The notes: generated by a model not told the origin, from the letters alone. Counted from the first letter of the stretch, positions 10,753-20,235 are shown. The stretch is 52,218 nucleotides of DNA from Gammaproteobacteria bacterium (GCA_021323555.1 JAJONP010000003.1:1-52218), one strand, 5' to 3'. Made by a program: numbers and translations.

Positions 10753-11820
10753 ATGAATACACAAGCAGTAGCTATGGTCGATTCAAATGAAGGGCGGGTG
10801 ATTTGCTCAGGTAGATGGACTTTAGAAAATTTAAGCGCGATAAAAACAGCGCTGACAAAAATAACCTGCCCTCAGCAAGGGAACCTGATGATTGATGGTC
10901 AGGCAGTCACCCATATAGATACTGCGGGTGCTTGGGTTTTAAATGATTATGTGAAAAAGAATTCCTCTCCCAAATTAAAAATTCAGTTACAACATTTTTC
11001 AGAGCAAGCGCAAATACTCTTGATTCTTGTTCAGAAACCCTCTGTACTTTCCTCTACTAGTCCTGCTATTGTGCATTCTAATAATATTGCACGCTTGGGT
11101 CGTATCACTGTATCACAGTGGATTGAACTCGGAAATTTTTTGAAGTTTACAGGCGAACTTGCCTTTGAATTTATTCACGGCATAACCCACCCCCTTCAAT
11201 GGCGCTGGCGTGAACTCGCAGGTGTGATAAGGACAACGGGGCTTCGCGCATTACCTATTATTGCGTTATTGTCTTTTATGATAGGCGTGGTAATTTCATA
11301 TCAAATGGGTAATCAATTACGTAATTATGGCGCGAATATTTTTATTGCGATTATGGTGGCAGGTAGAACAGGGTCTGCATTTACCGCGCAATTAGGGACA
11401 ATGAAATTGAACCAAGAAATTGATGCGTTGAACACCATGGGTGTGACTCCTGCACAATTATTACTATTGCCTCGCATACTGGGGCTTTTTATTACATTAC
11501 CTCTACTGACAATCTGGGCTAATTTATTTGGTGTGATGGGTGGGATGTTGATGGCCAATGATATGTTGGGAATTACACCCTATGATTTTTTGCATCGCTT
11601 TCAGCATGAGATACCCGTGCGTGCTTTATGGATTGGTCTTGGAAAAGCACCTGTATTTGCCCTCTTGATTAGTAGTATTGGTTGCTTTGAAGGAATGAAA
11701 GTGCAGGGCAGTGCAGATAGCGTAGGAAAACAAACGACTCGGAGTGTTGTATTAGCGATTTTTTTTATTATTATCGTTGATGGTATTTTTTCTGTTATTT
11801 TTAGTAAATTTAAATTATGA
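10753..11820 (+). CDS. MlaE-family ABC transporter permease with N-terminal STAS domain
   Basis: The 355-residue protein has a STAS-like domain at about residues 10-95, including the motif HIDTAGAWVL. An MlaE permease domain with several hydrophobic helices follows from about 130 to the end. This fused form is common in proteobacterial MCE transporters that move phospholipid between the inner and outer membranes. It is the first gene of a tight operon: its TGA overlaps the ATG of the ATPase gene, and MCE and lipoprotein genes follow. The STAS fusion replaces a separate MlaB. Substrate and direction of transport cannot be read from sequence. Confidence 0.9.
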   Translation: MNTQAVAMVDSNEGRVICSGRWTLENLSAIKTALTKITCPQQGNLMIDGQAVTHIDTAGAWVLNDYVKKNSSPKLKIQLQHFSEQAQILLILVQKPSVLSSTSPAIVHSNNIARLGRITVSQWIELGNFLKFTGELAFEFIHGITHPLQWRWRELAGVIRTTGLRALPIIALLSFMIGVVISYQMGNQLRNYGANIFIAIMVAGRTGSAFTAQLGTMKLNQEIDALNTMGVTPAQLLLLPRILGLFITLPLLTIWANLFGVMGGMLMANDMLGITPYDFLHRFQHEIPVRALWIGLGKAPVFALLISSIGCFEGMKVQGSADSVGKQTTRSVVLAIFFIIIVDGIFSVIFSKFKL

Positions 11821-12623
11821 CAACGCTTACAAATATCACCAATATCACAGAAATAGGCGAGCCACTGATTGAAGTGAAAAATCTCAATCTGCAGTTAGGC
11901 GGTGCCTGGGTACATAAAGATTTAAATTTATCAGTTAATCGCGGGGAAATATTGGCTATTGTGGGAGGTAGTGGTTCGGGTAAAACAACTTTGCTTCGAG
12001 AAATGCTGATGTTGCAGCGACCCGATTCAGGCTCTGTACGTGTTTTTAATCAAGAGTTGATGACAGCATCACCGACCACCTTCTTAAAAGTGCAGCAACG
12101 ATGGGGAGTTTTGTTTCAGCAAAATGCTTTATTTAGTTCTTTAACCGTTCAAGAAAATACAGCATTTCCCTTACAGGAACTTACAACGCTGGATAGTGCA
12201 ACGATCAATGCACTGGCGCTACTTAAGATTTTATTGGCGGGTTTGCCCATCGAGGCGGCTACTAAATATCCTTCAGAATTAAGTGGCGGCATGCAAAAAC
12301 GGGCAGGCATTGCTCGTGCGATTGCGTTAGATCCTGAGTTGCTTTTTTTAGATGAACCTACTTCAGGTTTAGATCCTCATAGTGCTGGCGCTTTTGATGA
12401 GTTAATATTAAATTTACAAAAGACGATGGGATTGACCATTGTGATGGTGACGCATGATTTAGATAGTTTGTGGCATGTGGCTAATCGCGTTGCTTTTTTA
12501 GGCGAAAATAAAGTGTTGTGTGTGGATAAGATGGATGCTTTAGTGAAAAATCCACATCCATTGATTCAAGCGTTTTTTACAGGAACACGTGGACGTATCA
12601 CACAGGAAATTTATGGAAAATAA
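11817..12623 (+). CDS. ABC transporter ATP-binding protein, MlaF-like
   Basis: The 268-residue protein has a complete ABC ATPase set: Walker A GGSGSGKTT near residue 50, signature LSGGMQKRAG, Walker B LLFLDEPTSGLD, and an H-loop in VTHDLD. The signature with MQKR is typical of the MlaF/Ttg2A branch. It overlaps the permease gene by four bases (ATGA) and the MCE gene by eleven, consistent with translational coupling. It should energise the permease encoded upstream. Confidence 0.93.
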   Translation: MTTLTNITNITEIGEPLIEVKNLNLQLGGAWVHKDLNLSVNRGEILAIVGGSGSGKTTLLREMLMLQRPDSGSVRVFNQELMTASPTTFLKVQQRWGVLFQQNALFSSLTVQENTAFPLQELTTLDSATINALALLKILLAGLPIEAATKYPSELSGGMQKRAGIARAIALDPELLFLDEPTSGLDPHSAGAFDELILNLQKTMGLTIVMVTHDLDSLWHVANRVAFLGENKVLCVDKMDALVKNPHPLIQAFFTGTRGRITQEIYGK

Positions 12624-13347
12624 TGTTAATTATACAATTGTCGGGCTGTTTGTTATTGTCTTGGTTGCTTTTATTGTAATGGGCGTGATTTGGTTATCCG
12701 CAGGTGTGACAGCGACTGACTATAAGACTTATCAAGTAATGATGAGAGAATCCGTCAGTGGTTTGAGCGTGGATGCGCCTGTCGAATTTAATGGCGTGAA
12801 TGTGGGCAGTATTAAAAATATTGAAATTAGCCAAAAAAATCCTCAAGTGGTTATCGTATTATTAAATGTAAAAAATAATACACCTATTACACTGGGTACC
12901 CGCGCGACATTGAATATGAAAGGGTTAACAGGTATGGCTTATCTTGCTTTAATTGATAAGGGGCTTGATAAGCGTTTACTAAAAAAATTACCTGACCAGG
13001 CATACCCTATTATTAATACAGCGCCTTCATTATTAGTTCGGTTTGATACAGGAATGACTCAATTGAATGACAGCTTACATCAAGTGAGTGTGTCTATTCA
13101 ATCGCTGATGGATGAAGAAAATTTGAAAGCTATTAAGAAAATTTTAAATAATATACAAAGTATGACGCAATCATTAACCCCCCTTATTCAATCCAGTCAT
13201 AATCTATTGCCTGCAGCTAATCAAACGATGGTAAATTTAGAAAATATCACGCGTAATTTGGTAAGTGTATCGGCTGAGATAAAACAAAATCCAGCCGTAC
13301 TTATTCGTGGCCAGCAACTGCAAGCATTAGGGCCTGGAGAAAAATAA
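12613..13347 (+). CDS. MCE (MlaD-family) substrate-binding protein
   Basis: One N-terminal transmembrane helix (about residues 6-28) is followed by an MCE domain with SVSGLSVDAPVEFNGVNVG near 45-63 and a helical C-terminus. I prefer ATG 12613 (244 aa) over the in-frame GTG at 12589, because AGGAAA lies just before it and because MENNVNYTIVG is a normal MlaD-type beginning. MCE proteins form periplasmic rings or tubes that carry lipid for the cognate permease and ATPase, which are the two genes before it. Confidence 0.9.
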   Translation: MENNVNYTIVGLFVIVLVAFIVMGVIWLSAGVTATDYKTYQVMMRESVSGLSVDAPVEFNGVNVGSIKNIEISQKNPQVVIVLLNVKNNTPITLGTRATLNMKGLTGMAYLALIDKGLDKRLLKKLPDQAYPIINTAPSLLVRFDTGMTQLNDSLHQVSVSIQSLMDEENLKAIKKILNNIQSMTQSLTPLIQSSHNLLPAANQTMVNLENITRNLVSVSAEIKQNPAVLIRGQQLQALGPGEK

Positions 13348-13358
13348 GGGAGAAATAT

Positions 13359-13952
13359 ATGCGAAATACAATAATGGGAATAATAGCTGTTTTTTTATTA
13401 TCGGCTTGTTCTGTTTTTTCGCCTGTTAAAAATGAGCCAGTGAATTCGTATGTTTTAAATACATTACCTAAAACTCATCCACAAAAATCAAGACATCAAA
13501 TAACGGTGTTAGTGACACAACCCACAACCAGTGATATCAATAATACAACACAAATGGTTTATACTATTGGCCAGCATCAAGTAGCTTATTTTGCTAAAAA
13601 TCGTTGGGCTGATACGCCCGCGCAAATGCTACAATCACTGTTAATACAAACGTTACAAAATACAAAATATTTTTATGCAGAATTACCGCCCGCCCTGGCT
13701 CGATATCATTATGTTATTAACACACAATTACTGCAATTTGAGCAACAGTTTTTTATGCATTCAAGTGATGTGGTGATTAGTTTACGTGTGCAGATCATAA
13801 AAACAAATAACGATAAAATCATTGCAGCTAAGCAATTTACAGTGAGAGAACCTGCGCCAGAAAATACGCCGTATGGTGGGGTTGTTGCAGCGAACCAAGC
13901 GGCAGCGAAATTAACTGCACAAGTCGTGAAATTCTGTTTACGCATGTTGTAA
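13359..13952 (+). CDS. ABC transport auxiliary lipoprotein, PqiC-like
   Basis: This 197-residue protein has a lipoprotein signal: a hydrophobic N-terminus ending in LLSAC, with the lipidated cysteine at residue 17. A DUF330/ABC_trans_aux-like domain follows, with residues such as FAKNRWADTPAQMLQ. A good ribosome site (GGGAGA) precedes the ATG. As last gene of the MCE operon it is probably the outer-membrane or periplasmic partner of the transporter, as PqiC is for PqiAB. A 6-bp inverted repeat follows the stop but lacks a T-run. Confidence 0.85.
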   Translation: MRNTIMGIIAVFLLSACSVFSPVKNEPVNSYVLNTLPKTHPQKSRHQITVLVTQPTTSDINNTTQMVYTIGQHQVAYFAKNRWADTPAQMLQSLLIQTLQNTKYFYAELPPALARYHYVINTQLLQFEQQFFMHSSDVVISLRVQIIKTNNDKIIAAKQFTVREPAPENTPYGGVVAANQAAAKLTAQVVKFCLRML

Positions 13953-13985
13953 AAGCCTGCTTAAAGCTTTTGTAATTAAGGAATG

Positions 13986-14031
13986 TACTCCTTTTAAGTT
14001 GTCTTTAAATGGAGTATACTCCTTATAAGTT
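13986..14031 (+). promoter_or_regulatory. Paired 15-bp direct repeats with a palindrome before the DUF4143 ATPase
   Basis: TACTCCTTTTAAGTT at 13986-14000 and TACTCCTTATAAGTT at 14017-14031 match at 14 of 15 positions and are 31 bp apart, about three helical turns. The second copy overlaps the perfect palindrome GGAGTATACTCC at 14011-14022. Their position just before the ATPase gene suggests an operator, possibly autoregulatory. Function is inferred from layout only. Confidence 0.5.
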
Positions 14032-14051
14032 ACACCAGGAGCAAAGTTATT

Positions 14052-15224
14052 GTGGATATAAAACGCTTATTAAACATGCGGTTATCAAAGGGTCAATCGG
14101 CTTTTTTATGGGGCGCTCGTAAAACAGGCAAATCTACTTATTTGACTCAACAATTTCCTTTATCTATTTATTATGATTTATTAAAAACAGATGAATTAAC
14201 ACGTTTATTAATTGCTCCTCACTTGCTGCGAGAAGAATTGATAGATTTACCTGCAGCGCAAGCAAGTCACCCCATCATTATTGATGAAATTCAAAAATTA
14301 CCTCTGTTATTAAACGAAGTACATTGGCTGATTGAGAATAAAAAATTAAGTTTTATACTTTGCGGTTCAAGCGCTAGAAAATTAAAAAAAGGCGCTGCTA
14401 ATTTATTAGGCGGCCGTGCCTGGCGGTTTCATTTTTATCCGCTTGTTTATAAAGAAGTCCCACGTTTTGATTTGTTGCGTGCTTTTAATCATGGATTATT
14501 GCCATCGCACTATTTATCGAATTACCCAGAGCGTATGTTACGTGCTTACGTGAATGATTATTTAACGTGGGAAATCCAGGCAGAAGGGCTAGTAAGAAAT
14601 TTAGCAGGCTTTGCGCGCTTTATGGAGCTGGTGGGTTTTACCAATGGCCAGATGTTAAATTTTGCTAACATAGCGAGGGATTGTGCTATTGATGCTAAAA
14701 CTGTAAAAGAATATTATCAAATTTTGGTAGATACGCTCATTGGATATTTCATTTTTCCTTTTGCAAAAAAAATAAAAAGAGAACTCATTCAATCAGTCCC
14801 TAAATTTTATTTGTTTGATGTGGGTGTTGCTAATCATATCAGACGAAGGAAAATAAAAATCTTAAAAGGTGATGAAGCTGGCGATGCGTTTGAACATTTT
14901 ATCTTGATGGAATTAATAGCTTATATTGGGCTGCATGAGTTAGATATACCTATTCAATATTGGCGGAGTAAATCAGGTTATGAAGTTGATTTTATCGTAG
15001 ATTATGGGAAAACTGCTATTGAAGTTAAACTGACTTCCTCCCCAGAGGCGAGTGATTTAAAAGGGCTACAAGCCTATTGTGAAGATTATCAGCCGAAGTA
15101 TGCTTTGGTTGTTTGCCAAGCTCCGCGCCGTCGTTTGATTAAAACCATAGGAAAAACCACGATTGAAGTATTGCCGTGGAAAGATTTTTTAAATCACTTA
15201 TGGGAGAAGCGTTACTTTCCTTAA
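14052..15224 (+). CDS. AAA ATPase with DUF4143 domain
   Basis: The 390-residue protein has a Walker A GARKTGKST near residue 21, a Walker B IIIDEIQKLP, and the GSSARKLKKGAANLLGGR segment typical of this family. The C-terminal DUF4143 region has a restriction-endonuclease-like core: ExxE-type residues, then VDFIVDYGKTAIEVKLT near 312-328. The GTG start has AGGAGC upstream. These ATPases are common accessory genes of unknown role, often described only as ATP-binding. Only 17-22% of residues appear shared with the second copy at 35764-36906, judged by eye. Confidence 0.85.
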   Translation: MDIKRLLNMRLSKGQSAFLWGARKTGKSTYLTQQFPLSIYYDLLKTDELTRLLIAPHLLREELIDLPAAQASHPIIIDEIQKLPLLLNEVHWLIENKKLSFILCGSSARKLKKGAANLLGGRAWRFHFYPLVYKEVPRFDLLRAFNHGLLPSHYLSNYPERMLRAYVNDYLTWEIQAEGLVRNLAGFARFMELVGFTNGQMLNFANIARDCAIDAKTVKEYYQILVDTLIGYFIFPFAKKIKRELIQSVPKFYLFDVGVANHIRRRKIKILKGDEAGDAFEHFILMELIAYIGLHELDIPIQYWRSKSGYEVDFIVDYGKTAIEVKLTSSPEASDLKGLQAYCEDYQPKYALVVCQAPRRRLIKTIGKTTIEVLPWKDFLNHLWEKRYFP

Positions 15225-15350
15225 TAACTTTAGTTAAGAGCTAAAAACATTTAAATAGTATTTTCTATAAAAAAATCAAAGAGATATTCTAGAGCGATTG
15301 CTTTGTAAGTTACGATACCAAAAGTGCATTTCATCCATTGGCCATAGCCC

Positions 15351-15378
15351 TTGCATTTTTGTTAGGTTGGTGTATAAG
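15351..15378 (+). promoter_or_regulatory. Candidate promoter for RHH/PIN pair
   Basis: TTGCAT at 15351-15356 and TATAAG at 15373-15378 are separated by 16 bp and lie about 40 bp before the antitoxin ATG. No clear palindrome is visible here, unlike the other toxin-antitoxin loci in this window. Confidence 0.35.
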
Positions 15379-15415
15379 TATATAGGCGTTTATGCGTTAA
15401 ATTAGAGGAGTTTTT

Positions 15416-15661
15416 ATGAATACGAACTCAATACGTTGGAACATTGCAGTATCACAAGATACGGATCAAGCGCTTCGGGTATTTTTAGCTAATCAAGGGG
15501 GCGGACGAAAAGGTGACTTATCGCGCTTTGTTGAGGAAGCAGTACGTACCCATATTTTAGAGTTAACTGTAGATCAGACAAAAAAAAATAATGCTAATAT
15601 CAGCGAAAGTGATTTATTAGCGATAGTTGAAGAATCTGTAGAATGGGCGCGTAAACACTAA
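15416..15661 (+). CDS. Ribbon-helix-helix antitoxin-like protein
   Basis: This 81-residue protein resembles a ribbon-helix-helix DNA-binding antitoxin. The N-terminal strand (RWNIAVSQDTDQALRVFL) is followed by GDLSRFVEEAVRTHIL, and the C-terminus is acidic. AGAGGAG lies at a good distance before the ATG. Its TAA overlaps the ATG of the PIN-domain gene by one base, the usual arrangement of antitoxin first, toxin second. It should neutralise that toxin and repress the operon. Confidence 0.8.
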   Translation: MNTNSIRWNIAVSQDTDQALRVFLANQGGGRKGDLSRFVEEAVRTHILELTVDQTKKNNANISESDLLAIVEESVEWARKH

Positions 15662-16086
15662 TGCGAGTGGTACTTGATACAAATATATTACTGAGTGCTC
15701 TTATTTCTCCACATGGCACTTCTGATACTATCTACCGCGCTTGGCGAGCTGCCAAATTTACTCTTATAACGTCAACAATCCAGCTTGATGAGCTACGGCG
15801 GGCTAGCCGTTATCCAAAATTTAAATCCATTCTTCAGCCTACCCGCGTTGGAACAATGATTAACAATCTACAGTATGCTATTGTATTAAAACGCTTGTCT
15901 CAAAAAGTGGAAGCAGATGATCCAAATGATTCGTTCTTACTGAGTATGGTTATTGAAGGTCACGCAGATTACTTGGTGACTGGAGATTGCTATGCTGGTT
16001 TATTGAAAAGAAAAAAGATTGGTCGGACTCGTATTTTAAAACCCGCTTCTTTTTGTTTAGAAGTGCTTAAAATTCAGATAAATTAA
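15661..16086 (+). CDS. PIN-domain toxin
   Basis: The 141-residue PIN protein starts MRVVLDTNILLSALISP with the first acidic residue at Asp6, has an LDEL acid near 46, and retains EADDPNDSFLLSMVIEG and DYLVTGD near the C-terminus, so the acidic metal site of a Mg-dependent RNase looks complete. It is closer to the COG1569 'putative toxin, PIN family' branch than to classical VapC. It is coupled by one base to the RHH antitoxin. The target RNA cannot be told from sequence. Confidence 0.85.
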   Translation: MRVVLDTNILLSALISPHGTSDTIYRAWRAAKFTLITSTIQLDELRRASRYPKFKSILQPTRVGTMINNLQYAIVLKRLSQKVEADDPNDSFLLSMVIEGHADYLVTGDCYAGLLKRKKIGRTRILKPASFCLEVLKIQIN

Positions 16087-16091
16087 AAATC

Positions 16092-17312
16092 TTATGGCTG
16101 ACGCTGATACTTCCAAAATCGAGGCAGGAAATAGCAGCAAGCGGCAACGCTAATCACGCATAATATGCCACCTGAAATGATAGAAGCGGTTACGCCAAAT
16201 GCAGCCGCGACCATGCCTGCTTCTGTATCACCTAATTTAGGCCCACTCATATAGCTAATCATTTCAATGCCTGCGAGTCGTCCGCGATACTGTGTAGGTA
16301 TAGTTTCATTCCACAGTGTTTGACGAAAAATTCCACTGATGTCATCGAATGCGCCAGCCAGCGCTAGAAAAAATAATGCAATCCATAAATGATGCCTGGT
16401 GCAACCAAAACAAATGATCGCAATGCCCCACAAAGTGGCGGCTATTACAATGGCAACACCATGGCGTTTGATATGTATTGTCCAACCACTGAAGATCGAA
16501 CAGAGCAACGCCCCAATAGCGGGTGCGGAATAAAGCATGCCTAATGTCCTCACATCACCGTAGGATTCTGCAATCGCGGGAAAGAGTGCGAAAGGCATAC
16601 CAAAAACCATTGCCATAAAATCAACGCAATAACTACCTAATAATTCTTGCCTTGAAAGCGCATAGCGAATACCTTGTCTTAGCGAAGAAAAAGCGGATTG
16701 CTCGTTTGATACGGGGAAATGGGGAATATTTTTTATTAAATAAAGTGCGATTAAAGAAATCAAAAAGCTAATAAAGTCTGATAAAAAAGTCATGACTAAT
16801 CCAAAATGCGCAATCATTAAGCCGCCAATAGCAGGTCCTGCTATGGAACCGAGGTTAAACTTAAAGCTTGATAATGCGCTTACTCTAGGAAGATCATCTT
16901 TAGAAACGACTTGCTGGGTCATGCTTTCCAATGCTGGCCGATGCAATCCATTCATTGCAGACATGAAAGCGGCTGTTATAAAAATTAGCCAAAGGTGGGG
17001 ATGCATAAGATGAGCATTAAACAGTAATACCAAACACCCCAGCGCTAGAGAAGATTCCGCAATAATCAGTAATCTTTTTCTGTGAAAACGATCAGCTAGT
17101 ACACCACCCAAAAGTGCTGTAAATAATAAAGGTATTAATTGAAAAAGACTCACTAATCCTACCATTAAAGTAGATTGTGTTAGATGATACACTTGATAAG
17201 GCAATGCTACGCCAGTAATCATCGTGCCTAAAAAAGAAATAAGCTGTCCAAAATACAGAAAGCAAAAATTTTGGTTTCGTTTGAGAATAGAAAAATTAAT
17301 GATATAACTCAT
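16092..17312 (-). CDS. MFS transporter (EntS/MFS_3-like)
   Basis: The 406-residue protein has about twelve hydrophobic helices. The motif-A-like loop GGVLADRFHRKRLL follows the second helix and GGLMIAHFG lies mid-protein. The overall layout resembles the MFS_3 group, which includes the enterobactin exporter EntS and macrolide exporters. It converges with the PIN toxin gene, with only five bases between their stops. A dispersed repeat (17361-17386) lies upstream of its start. Substrate unknown; drug or siderophore export is possible. Confidence 0.85.
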   Translation of the reverse strand: MSYIINFSILKRNQNFCFLYFGQLISFLGTMITGVALPYQVYHLTQSTLMVGLVSLFQLIPLLFTALLGGVLADRFHRKRLLIIAESSLALGCLVLLFNAHLMHPHLWLIFITAAFMSAMNGLHRPALESMTQQVVSKDDLPRVSALSSFKFNLGSIAGPAIGGLMIAHFGLVMTFLSDFISFLISLIALYLIKNIPHFPVSNEQSAFSSLRQGIRYALSRQELLGSYCVDFMAMVFGMPFALFPAIAESYGDVRTLGMLYSAPAIGALLCSIFSGWTIHIKRHGVAIVIAATLWGIAIICFGCTRHHLWIALFFLALAGAFDDISGIFRQTLWNETIPTQYRGRLAGIEMISYMSGPKLGDTEAGMVAAAFGVTASIISGGILCVISVAACCYFLPRFWKYQRQP

Positions 17313-17360
17313 AAACTAATTTACCAGAATTATTCGTAAGTGTTTACACTCTACCAGGAG

Positions 17361-17386
17361 GCTCAAATCCGAACTTTTTGTGCATA
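17361..17386 (+). repeat. Dispersed repeat copy 1
   Basis: GCTCAAATCCGAACTTTTT followed by GTGCATA matches the copy at 22247-22272 except for a one-base indel and one substitution. It lies between the MFS gene and the GIN-domain lipoprotein gene. Confidence 0.6.
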
Positions 17387-17406
17387 CTCAAAAGTCTGGT
17401 AAGAAA

Positions 17407-18633
17407 TTATTCTCCCTTATAACCTCGGTGCTTGTGATAATAAATTATTTTACGAGGTGCAGGAGCGGATGGTGGTGAATCAACCCCAATAGGAATGATA
17501 GCGCCTTTTTGTGAAGTATAACGGGAAACCATCGTGGGCGAGCCAAAAGTATAGATGCTGCTATTGCCCAATGCGGCGGCGAAAATTTTCTTATCAGAAG
17601 AGACATTGGCATGTGACCAATCACGTGTTCTCACATAAATGGTGTTGCCTTGGAGATATTGCCCATCAAAACACGATGCATCTGTGATATCAATATTCAT
17701 ATTGGTAGTGGCACCTGCAAGACCAATCTGGGCTTTGCCACTGGCAGCGACATATAAGCTGGGACTATTCGTCCAGTAGACATAAACACGGCTGCTATCC
17801 TTTGCTGAGATTTTTTTCAAACTGACATATCCCACGACTGTCGTGAGTCCATTGCCACTGGCTTGGATGGCCAAGGAATCACTGTCAGCGCCAAGGATAG
17901 CAACTTCACCATTGCCTTGATGCAGGATATTTTGAATGCCCACACGCCCATTGATTTTGACATTGCCTTTGCCAATGGCTTTAATAGAAAGAGCAGGCGT
18001 ATGAGCACCTATCACGATGATACTGCCTGTGCCTGTTTGATTGACATTGGCTAATTTCATATTTCCTACTAAGAAAATATTGCCGGAATCGTAAGACTCA
18101 ATCATGAGATGATCGCTGGTGATATCGCGGCCATAAATATTGCTAATGCCAACATTCTTTAATAACTGTAAGTTATGAATGTTAATTCGTACGATAACAT
18201 TTTTGAGACATGCTTTACTGTCTTTAGCTTTATGAATATATAAAGTGTTATTCATCATTTCAACGATGATTTGACGGGTGTCTTGATGAGGGCCCATGAT
18301 GTAAACGCTATTATGTTCTGTTCTGCCGACAAGTTGTACTTGAAAGTCGCCTGAAATATTTACATTTGTAAGATCAGGCACACGTACCTTAAGGGTAGTC
18401 ATGGCTTTAGAAGGCGGTGCAGCATTATTATACTGTTCTATGCGATTGGGCGCGCCTGTTAAAAACCAAGCGTCAGTGCCTTTCACCCAGTTATTGGGAT
18501 TCAGATTGATAGATCGCATCCATGTTTCTTGCAGTAAATTATGACGTAATTGCGTTTGGTCGTAGCCATTAGTGCTAGAGCAGGCAGTCAGTATAAAAGC
18601 GATTATCATCCCTAATAAGCCAAGTTTTTGCAT
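17407..18633 (-). CDS. Lipoprotein with DUF2807 (head GIN) domains
   Basis: The 408-residue protein begins with a lipoprotein signal ending in LTAC, with the lipidated cysteine at residue 18. The body is a long series of short beta-repeats with a recurring pattern of small and hydrophobic residues (VQLVGRTEHNSVYIMG and KGNVKINGRVGIQNILHQG), as in DUF2807 beta-helix domains. It is thus a predicted envelope-anchored beta-solenoid. Family members are called putative adhesins, without firm evidence. A TAA-rich spacer precedes it; it appears monocistronic. Confidence 0.8.
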   Translation of the reverse strand: MQKLGLLGMIIAFILTACSSTNGYDQTQLRHNLLQETWMRSINLNPNNWVKGTDAWFLTGAPNRIEQYNNAAPPSKAMTTLKVRVPDLTNVNISGDFQVQLVGRTEHNSVYIMGPHQDTRQIIVEMMNNTLYIHKAKDSKACLKNVIVRINIHNLQLLKNVGISNIYGRDITSDHLMIESYDSGNIFLVGNMKLANVNQTGTGSIIVIGAHTPALSIKAIGKGNVKINGRVGIQNILHQGNGEVAILGADSDSLAIQASGNGLTTVVGYVSLKKISAKDSSRVYVYWTNSPSLYVAASGKAQIGLAGATTNMNIDITDASCFDGQYLQGNTIYVRTRDWSHANVSSDKKIFAAALGNSSIYTFGSPTMVSRYTSQKGAIIPIGVDSPPSAPAPRKIIYYHKHRGYKGE

Positions 18634-19044
18634 AATTTCTCTCTTATAATAAAAACATGTCTTTGCAATCTATCATAAATAGGGAGATCGTTAAAGATGA
18701 TTCAATCGTTTGGGGCCATTGGAGGAGAGCCATTTAACCATGTCCGCGAATGGTAACAAGAGAAAATATCAAGGAAGAAAAACATTTGATCATCGTCATA
18801 GACACTCATCTTTTTCTCTTGATCAATCAGGCGTTTATTTCATTCAGGCATAAAGGCTTTAATAAATTCATCGTCATGACAATAGGGTTCTAGTAAATTC
18901 ATGGTTGCACTCTCCTTGGGAAGTTAAATAGCTTGCAAACCATTTTTTACTTCTCTTTTTAAGAGATGGATTGCCTTCTATTACTTTGCTAAAATATTTT
19001 AAATTTTTTAACTAATCATAAGTAAATGGCTAAAAATATTAATT
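18634..19044. other. 411-bp intergenic region
   Basis: It lies between the divergent lipoprotein and unknown genes. Apart from the 20-codon minus-strand ORF at 18840-18902, I see no RNA gene, strong palindrome or intact gene. The reading downstream of that ORF's TGA stays open for about 45 further codons in the same frame, which could be a remnant of a decayed gene. Confidence 0.5.
18840..18902 (-). pseudogene. Short ORF with strong ribosome site, probable gene remnant
   Basis: ATG at 18902 is preceded by AAGGAGAG at good spacing and encodes 20 residues (MNLLEPYCHDDEFIKAFMPE) before a TGA at 18842-18840. The N-terminus has a faint look of an IS982-type transposase start (Cys...Asp-Asp-Phe pattern), but that is a guess. 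In-frame sequence stays open past the stop to about 18700. It is either a real micropeptide or the start of a dead gene. Confidence 0.3.
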
Positions 19045-20094
19045 ATGTTAAGACAATTCAGAGTTAGAGAATATAGTGATATTTTTGAATATTTTCCTAA
19101 TAATCTCTATAAGGATATAAAAAAAGATTGTTTAGACACATTTAATAGGTATGAATGGATTGGAATCCCGTTTTTAGAAGACTTGTTTCATCCCATAGCT
19201 GGCATCGCTCAGTTATTATTGGGTATGATTACTATTCCATTTGCAATCGGAAAATCCATTTACGATAGATCATTGTATCCTTGTATCTCATCACTATGTA
19301 GGATAATAAGAGGCATAATGCAGCTTATTACCACTCCATTTCTTCCTTTTAAAATTATCATTCGTTTCATTCTAATGAACTATCAAAAAAAACTCCCTGT
19401 AGAGACTATGCTATCGACTTGGCACGAGGGCATGATAAAATGGACAGTTCCTAGGATCCGTGATACTTTAACTCTCTTTGAGATAGAATATGATGAGATT
19501 TTAAAATCCTCCCCTCGAAAAGAAGAAGACACATTGGCTGTTTCTGAAACTAAAATGCAGTGTTCTAATATGTATGTTTTAATACAATTAAAGAATAGAT
19601 ATCAAGAAGAAGGAAAAAAATGTTTTGTACGTGATGAAAATGGAGACTGGTGCTTAGTTCCGTCTATTGCCTCGCCTATGTCCGATGATGAGATTAGTGG
19701 CTATATTTTCGGTCTTATAAGAAGATACCGATTTCTTATGTATGTAGGACATCCTTCCTTGCTTAAGGATACGGATGATTTTATACGTGAAGGAGACTCC
19801 GTAGCCGACTACTTTTATTTTCTTCTAGATCATGAGGTTAAGAAAGGAAAATTTCTGAGTGTTTCAAGATACCAAATATACCATGCGCAAGCGTTTCTTG
19901 ATTATTTTTATCCAAGAATTTCCTTAAAAGAATTATCAAATATGACTGGAGTACCTCTAGAAATAAGCGAGATTATTGCTGCTTATTCTCCAGAAAAATG
20001 TAAAAATAATTTTCAAGTTACAGACATGAAATATAAAGAAAAGGAAATACATGAATTTTGCCCTTATTCCCCTTGGGGGAAAATGAGCATGTAG
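19045..20094 (+). CDS. Hypothetical protein with two hydrophobic segments
   Basis: The 349-residue protein has no family I recognise. Two hydrophobic stretches at about residues 50-70 and 77-110 could form a membrane hairpin. The rest is charged and helical, with an EISEIIAAYSPEK segment near 325. No clear ribosome site precedes ATG 19045, so the start is uncertain. The isolated position and lack of a signal peptide would fit a secreted effector, but nothing in the sequence proves it. Confidence 0.55.
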   Translation: MLRQFRVREYSDIFEYFPNNLYKDIKKDCLDTFNRYEWIGIPFLEDLFHPIAGIAQLLLGMITIPFAIGKSIYDRSLYPCISSLCRIIRGIMQLITTPFLPFKIIIRFILMNYQKKLPVETMLSTWHEGMIKWTVPRIRDTLTLFEIEYDEILKSSPRKEEDTLAVSETKMQCSNMYVLIQLKNRYQEEGKKCFVRDENGDWCLVPSIASPMSDDEISGYIFGLIRRYRFLMYVGHPSLLKDTDDFIREGDSVADYFYFLLDHEVKKGKFLSVSRYQIYHAQAFLDYFYPRISLKELSNMTGVPLEISEIIAAYSPEKCKNNFQVTDMKYKEKEIHEFCPYSPWGKMSM

Positions 20095-20235
20095 AAAAGG
20101 ATATAAATAATGCCCTTATAGCAAACGTATCAAAAAAGCTATTAATTACCAGTGAGGTTTATTGTCAATTCAACCAGGTTACTCTGATTCAATTTCGGGT
20201 AAGATTTAATGTGAGTCAATTCGTGGTTATTAATG

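Noticed and set aside
13953..13975. Terminator after the MCE operon
   Set aside because: AAAAGC/GCTTTT can pair around an 8-base loop, but the stem is weak and no T-run follows.
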